DNA from: Candidatus Peregrinibacteria bacterium
Lineage (GTDB): Bacteria; Patescibacteriota; Gracilibacteria; Peribacterales; Peribacteraceae
Direction: 5' to 3'
Assembly (NCBI GenBank): GCA_030649955.1
Contig: JAUSFD010000017.1
Location: 115,591 to 179,590, forward strand
Length of the DNA stretch: 64,000 nucleotides
The translations under genes and the position numbers were made by a program. How positions within the stretch are numbered: position 1 is the first letter of the stretch; the number at the start of each line of letters is the position of its first letter. The notes below the pieces were generated by a model. The model was not told where the DNA came from, did no database searches, and saw only the letters and a program-made list of their open reading frames with translations. Positions 61,490-64,000 of this stretch are shown one piece after another.

Positions 61490-61816
61490 ATGGAAGACCG
61501 CACCATTTTCCACAAGATCCGGGACAAGGAAATCCCCGCAGACATCGTGTACGAGGACGATGAGGTTGTCGCGTTCCGCGATATTCATCCAAAAGCTGCG
61601 ACGCACTTGCTCTTCATCCCCAAGCACTTCGTTGCATCGATTGACGATGTCACACCGGAAACTGCGCACCTCCCGGGAATGCTGATCTTGAAGGCGCAGC
61701 TTTTCGCCAAGGAGAAGGGGATCACGGGCTACAAGCTCACGTTCCACGTGGGGAAGGGTGGGGGACAGGAGGTGTTCTATTTGCATTTGCATTTCCTCAG
61801 TGATCAGACAGTGTGA
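61490..61816 (+). CDS. HIT-family nucleotide hydrolase
   Basis: 108 residues. TIFHKIRDKEIPADIVYEDD and EVVAFRDIHPKAATHLLFIP are the standard HIT opening. The triad region reads QEVFYLHLHFLS, so the first His of HxHxH is Tyr while the catalytic middle His and the last His remain. HIT proteins hydrolyse AMP-linked metabolites. The 3' end overlaps the convergent next gene by 13 nt. The leader is CT-rich. Confidence 0.92.
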   Translation: MEDRTIFHKIRDKEIPADIVYEDDEVVAFRDIHPKAATHLLFIPKHFVASIDDVTPETAHLPGMLILKAQLFAKEKGITGYKLTFHVGKGGGQEVFYLHLHFLSDQTV

Positions 61817-62136
61817 ACTTCCCGATCGAGATCGGTGTCTTCCATTGTGCTCACGTCATCGTCATCATCCTTTGCAGTATTGAGGGGTTCCAGTGCAGCT
61901 TCGACATTGCTGCGCAGGAGAGGATCAGACAGATTCGGGAGGCTGAGGACTGCGCGTAGGAAGTTGCGCGCTTCTCTCCGGACAGTAGGAAGTGATGAAC
62001 GAGCAAACTCCTGCACTTCGCATATCTTCAGAAATGCGGCAGAGGTTTTATTCCCTTCAAGATCTTTGGCTACTTCCTCAAGGAGGCCCCCAAGGAACTG
62101 CAGTGGTTCTTCGATGTTCGTCTGCACTTCAGTCAT
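61804..62136 (-). CDS. Helical protein, paralogue of the next gene
   Basis: 110 residues from ATG 62136. PLQFLGGLLEEVAKDLEGNK, then ARSSLPTVRREARNFLRAVL and an acidic Asp-rich tail. It shares SxAFL...E and (A/C)R(S/A)SLPxxRRE with 62253-62546. Function unknown. The ends overlap the HIT gene. Confidence 0.6.
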   Translation of the reverse strand: MTEVQTNIEEPLQFLGGLLEEVAKDLEGNKTSAAFLKICEVQEFARSSLPTVRREARNFLRAVLSLPNLSDPLLRSNVEAALEPLNTAKDDDDDVSTMEDTDLDREVHTV

Positions 62137-62252
62137 AGGAGAGAGGAAAGCAGACAGTGTACACCTGCATCGTAGCATCCCTCTACCCGAACTGGGCTTG
62201 CGCCCTGTTCTGCTCTTCCTGTTGCGACTTTTTCCATCTCTCTGCTCCGGGA

Positions 62253-62546
62253 CTACCTCTTCCGGAGGAGGGCATCGATGCTAGAGAGGAGTTCTGCCAT
62301 GTACGTCTGAAAGCCATCAGATCCACGGGGAAATGCCTGGAGCGCCTGACTCAGTTCCCTGCGGATGCGGGGCAAACTTGCTCTGCAGGCATTGGAGTAA
62401 CGAGGTAGCCCCACACTGTGGTTGTACCACTGTGCGAGTTCCTGCGCATCCAGGAATGCTTGGCTCTCCCTGCGCTGTAAAACAGATTGACGGAGAGTGG
62501 CGATTTCCATCTCGAGCCTGATGTCGAATTCCGTATCGAGAGCCAT
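62253..62546 (-). CDS. Helical protein, paralogue of the previous gene
   Basis: 97 residues, all helical. ESQAFLDAQELAQWYNHSVG and ACRASLPRIRRELSQALQAF parallel the gene before it, suggesting an old tandem duplication. No family recognised; it follows rpsA by 11 nt on the same strand, so it may be in the same operon. Confidence 0.6.
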   Translation of the reverse strand: MALDTEFDIRLEMEIATLRQSVLQRRESQAFLDAQELAQWYNHSVGLPRYSNACRASLPRIRRELSQALQAFPRGSDGFQTYMAELLSSIDALLRKR

Positions 62547-62557
62547 AGGAAGATGGG

Positions 62558-63970
62558 TTAGGCGCTGAACCCCCCCTTCTCCGCCTCCTCAGCCGTCGCG
62601 AAGTACACCCGATTCTCCTCCTTAATCTTCTTCCCCTGGGTGGAGTCGGCGGGGTAGTACTTCTTCCCGGTCTTCGAGGCGACGAAGCCGCTCGCAGGCA
62701 CTTTCTCCGCAACAGCAGGTTCCCTGCCCTGAGCCTTGTCGAAGGACTTGGTCTCACTTGCCCTGAGCTCTGTCGAAGGGTTGGACTCCTTGGTCTCCTC
62801 AGTAGAAGGCTCTGCCACCTTCGCCTCTGCCTGTTGCTCCTTCGCCGCCTTCGCCTTCGCTTCATCCTCCTCGCGCTCCTTCTTCAGGCGCTCCATCGTC
62901 TCCTTGTCGATGGGCTTGAGAGCTTTGATCGAGAGACCGATGCGGCGCTCGTCGACGTCGATATTGATGACCTGGGCGTCGACTTTCTGGCCGATCGTGA
63001 GGACCTCTGCGGGGTCAATTACCTTGTGGTGTGCGAGCTCCGTTAAGTGCACGAGACCGTTGATATCCTTCTCCAGACGGAGGAACGCTCCGTAGTCTGC
63101 GAAGCGCACCACTGTGCCCTGCACCTTCTTCCCCACCGGGTAGCGCTCAGCGATTTCCTCCCATGGGTCCTGCGTGAGTTGCTTGATGGAGAGGGAGATC
63201 TTCTCCCCTTCGACGCCGATGATCTTCACCTTCACCTTGTCACCAACCTCCGCGTACTCGGCAGGATTCTTCACGTGTCCCCAGGCGATTTCGGAGATGT
63301 GTACGAGACCCTCTAGGCCGTCGAAGGCGACGAAGAGACCGAACTTCACGATGCCGCTCACGGTTCCCTCGCGCAGCTCCCCAATCTTCAGGTGTTCCAG
63401 TGCCTTCGCACGCTCCTCTGCCATTGCCTCGCGTTCGGAGACGACGATCTTCCCCGCATCCTCATCCATGGTGATGATCTTCACGGTGAAAGTGTGACCC
63501 ACGTACTTCTGCAGGCGCGAGATGATCTCCGACGTGTCGGCGTTATTCACGCGCGGGTAGTGCACCGGCGCGAGCTGGCTTACGGGGAGGAAGGTGCGGA
63601 TGCCGTCGATGTTCGCGAGGAGCCCTCCCTTGTTCGCCTCCTGCGCTGTGAACTGCATGGTGCCATCGCCTTCCACGAGCTTGTGGAAGCGGTCCCACGC
63701 CTTCTGCTGGCTCGCCATGCGCAAGCTCAGGATGATCATCCCCTCGTCGTTCTCCTCCTCGAGCACGAGTGCGGACACGTTGTCCCCCAGGCGCAGCTCC
63801 TTGAAGGTGTTGAAGGAATCTCGCAGCTCGCGGCCGGAGATGATCCCCGTTGCCACTCCCTGGATATCTAGGAGGAGCTTATTCTTGCCGCGGAAGACGA
63901 CCGCCCCCTCAATGAGTTCCCCCGGATGCACGCGTACGACAGGTGGGGACTCCTTGAGGAGCTGATCCAT
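62558..63970 (-). CDS. rpsA: Ribosomal protein S1-type RNA-binding protein
   Basis: 470 residues with four S1 domains (about 17-90, 103-175, 193-262 and 278-347). GTVSGIVKFGLFVAFDGLEG then LVHISEIAW and GTVVRFADYGAFLRLEKDIN mark domains 3 and 4. A Lys/Glu/Ala linker (about 350-425) contains two copies of a genomic repeat in frame (STELRAS, SFDKAQGR). The C-terminal end FVASKTGKKYYPADSTQGKK with VYFATAEEAEKGGF is a small domain seen in CPR proteins. It binds mRNA for translation start, which matters in a genome with few Shine-Dalgarno sites. Confidence 0.9.
   Translation of the reverse strand: MDQLLKESPPVVRVHPGELIEGAVVFRGKNKLLLDIQGVATGIISGRELRDSFNTFKELRLGDNVSALVLEEENDEGMIILSLRMASQQKAWDRFHKLVEGDGTMQFTAQEANKGGLLANIDGIRTFLPVSQLAPVHYPRVNNADTSEIISRLQKYVGHTFTVKIITMDEDAGKIVVSEREAMAEERAKALEHLKIGELREGTVSGIVKFGLFVAFDGLEGLVHISEIAWGHVKNPAEYAEVGDKVKVKIIGVEGEKISLSIKQLTQDPWEEIAERYPVGKKVQGTVVRFADYGAFLRLEKDINGLVHLTELAHHKVIDPAEVLTIGQKVDAQVINIDVDERRIGLSIKALKPIDKETMERLKKEREEDEAKAKAAKEQQAEAKVAEPSTEETKESNPSTELRASETKSFDKAQGREPAVAEKVPASGFVASKTGKKYYPADSTQGKKIKEENRVYFATAEEAEKGGFSA
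62727..62780. repeat. Two direct copies of the CCCTGAGC...GTCGAAGG repeat inside rpsA
   Basis: CCCTGAGCCTTGTCGAAGGA (62727-62746) and CCCTGAGCTCTGTCGAAGGG (62761-62780) lie 34 nt apart in the coding linker. They belong to a repeat type well known from intergenic regions of many genomes; here they are translated. Confidence 0.75.
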
Positions 63971-64000
63971 GACGGGGTTCTTCGTTCCGACGGAGCGTTT

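Overview
The window is a high-GC bacterial chromosome segment read with the standard code: TGA is a working stop, for example in several ATGA gene overlaps. The gene set is an F-type ATP synthase, a mevalonate-type isoprenoid locus with a type I IPP isomerase, SLH-anchored surface proteins, lipoproteins, many one-gene units and no long biosynthetic operons. Start regions mostly lack a Shine-Dalgarno sequence. This fits a Patescibacteria/CPR genome, most likely the Peregrinibacteria/Peribacteria side. That placement is inference from gene content; there is no rRNA in the window to confirm it.

Layout. 1-1.8 kb: tightly overlapping minus-strand operon idi-uppS-mevalonate kinase (the last gene runs off the left edge), feeding a polyprenyl carrier lipid. 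2.0-2.9 kb: a secreted protein with long leader and good Shine-Dalgarno, unlike its neighbours. 3.1-9.8 kb: complete ATP synthase operon in the permuted order atpD-C-Z-B-E-F-H-A-G with a shortened delta subunit. 10-24.5 kb: envelope region (CHRD/SLH protein, M23 lipoprotein, nucleotide-sugar SDR plus GT2, SLH-GH18, WbqC, PIG-L deacetylase, RND-type adaptor lipoprotein, FAD/Rieske oxidoreductase, RDD protein, methyltransferase). 24.5-31.1 kb: YkvA protein, low-complexity SLH protein, two toxin-antitoxin modules, an orphan HRDC/RecQ C-terminal protein, and a decaying patch of at least three pseudogenes. 31.2-35.5 kb: secreted or lipid-anchored proteins (phosphatase fold, cupin, MopE-like, metzincin-like, a signal-peptide-bearing phage-tube homologue).

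35.6-58.4 kb is the most unusual part: a cassette array. About 17 copies of a modular junction separate mostly single genes, nearly all on the minus strand (methyltransferase, GNATs, SRPBCC, lipoprotein, small kinase, hydrolase, GIY-YIG nuclease, giant PLP enzyme, kinase-HD fusion, Fic, ClpP-like). Each junction has a left box resembling the 3' end of tRNA-Gly, an ATTACAAC box, optional hairpin inserts and a right box AGGAGTTTGTGTC. The right box supplies the stop codon and last residues (..DTNS) of many of the proteins. The array ends at a real tRNA-Gly(TCC) gene whose 3' end has an exact 22-bp copy about 11.8 kb away. No integrase lies in the window. The array resembles an integrase-less integron (CALIN) or serial tRNA-end insertions, but matches neither exactly as far as can be judged by eye.

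58.5-64 kb: ordinary genes resume (YidD, small membrane proteins, Cys-rich secreted protein, HIT protein, two small tandem paralogues, ribosomal protein S1). Two further genome-wide themes are long inverted repeats made of degenerate short words at convergent gene ends, and -10-like hexamers 6-9 nt from start codons, suggesting leaderless mRNAs.
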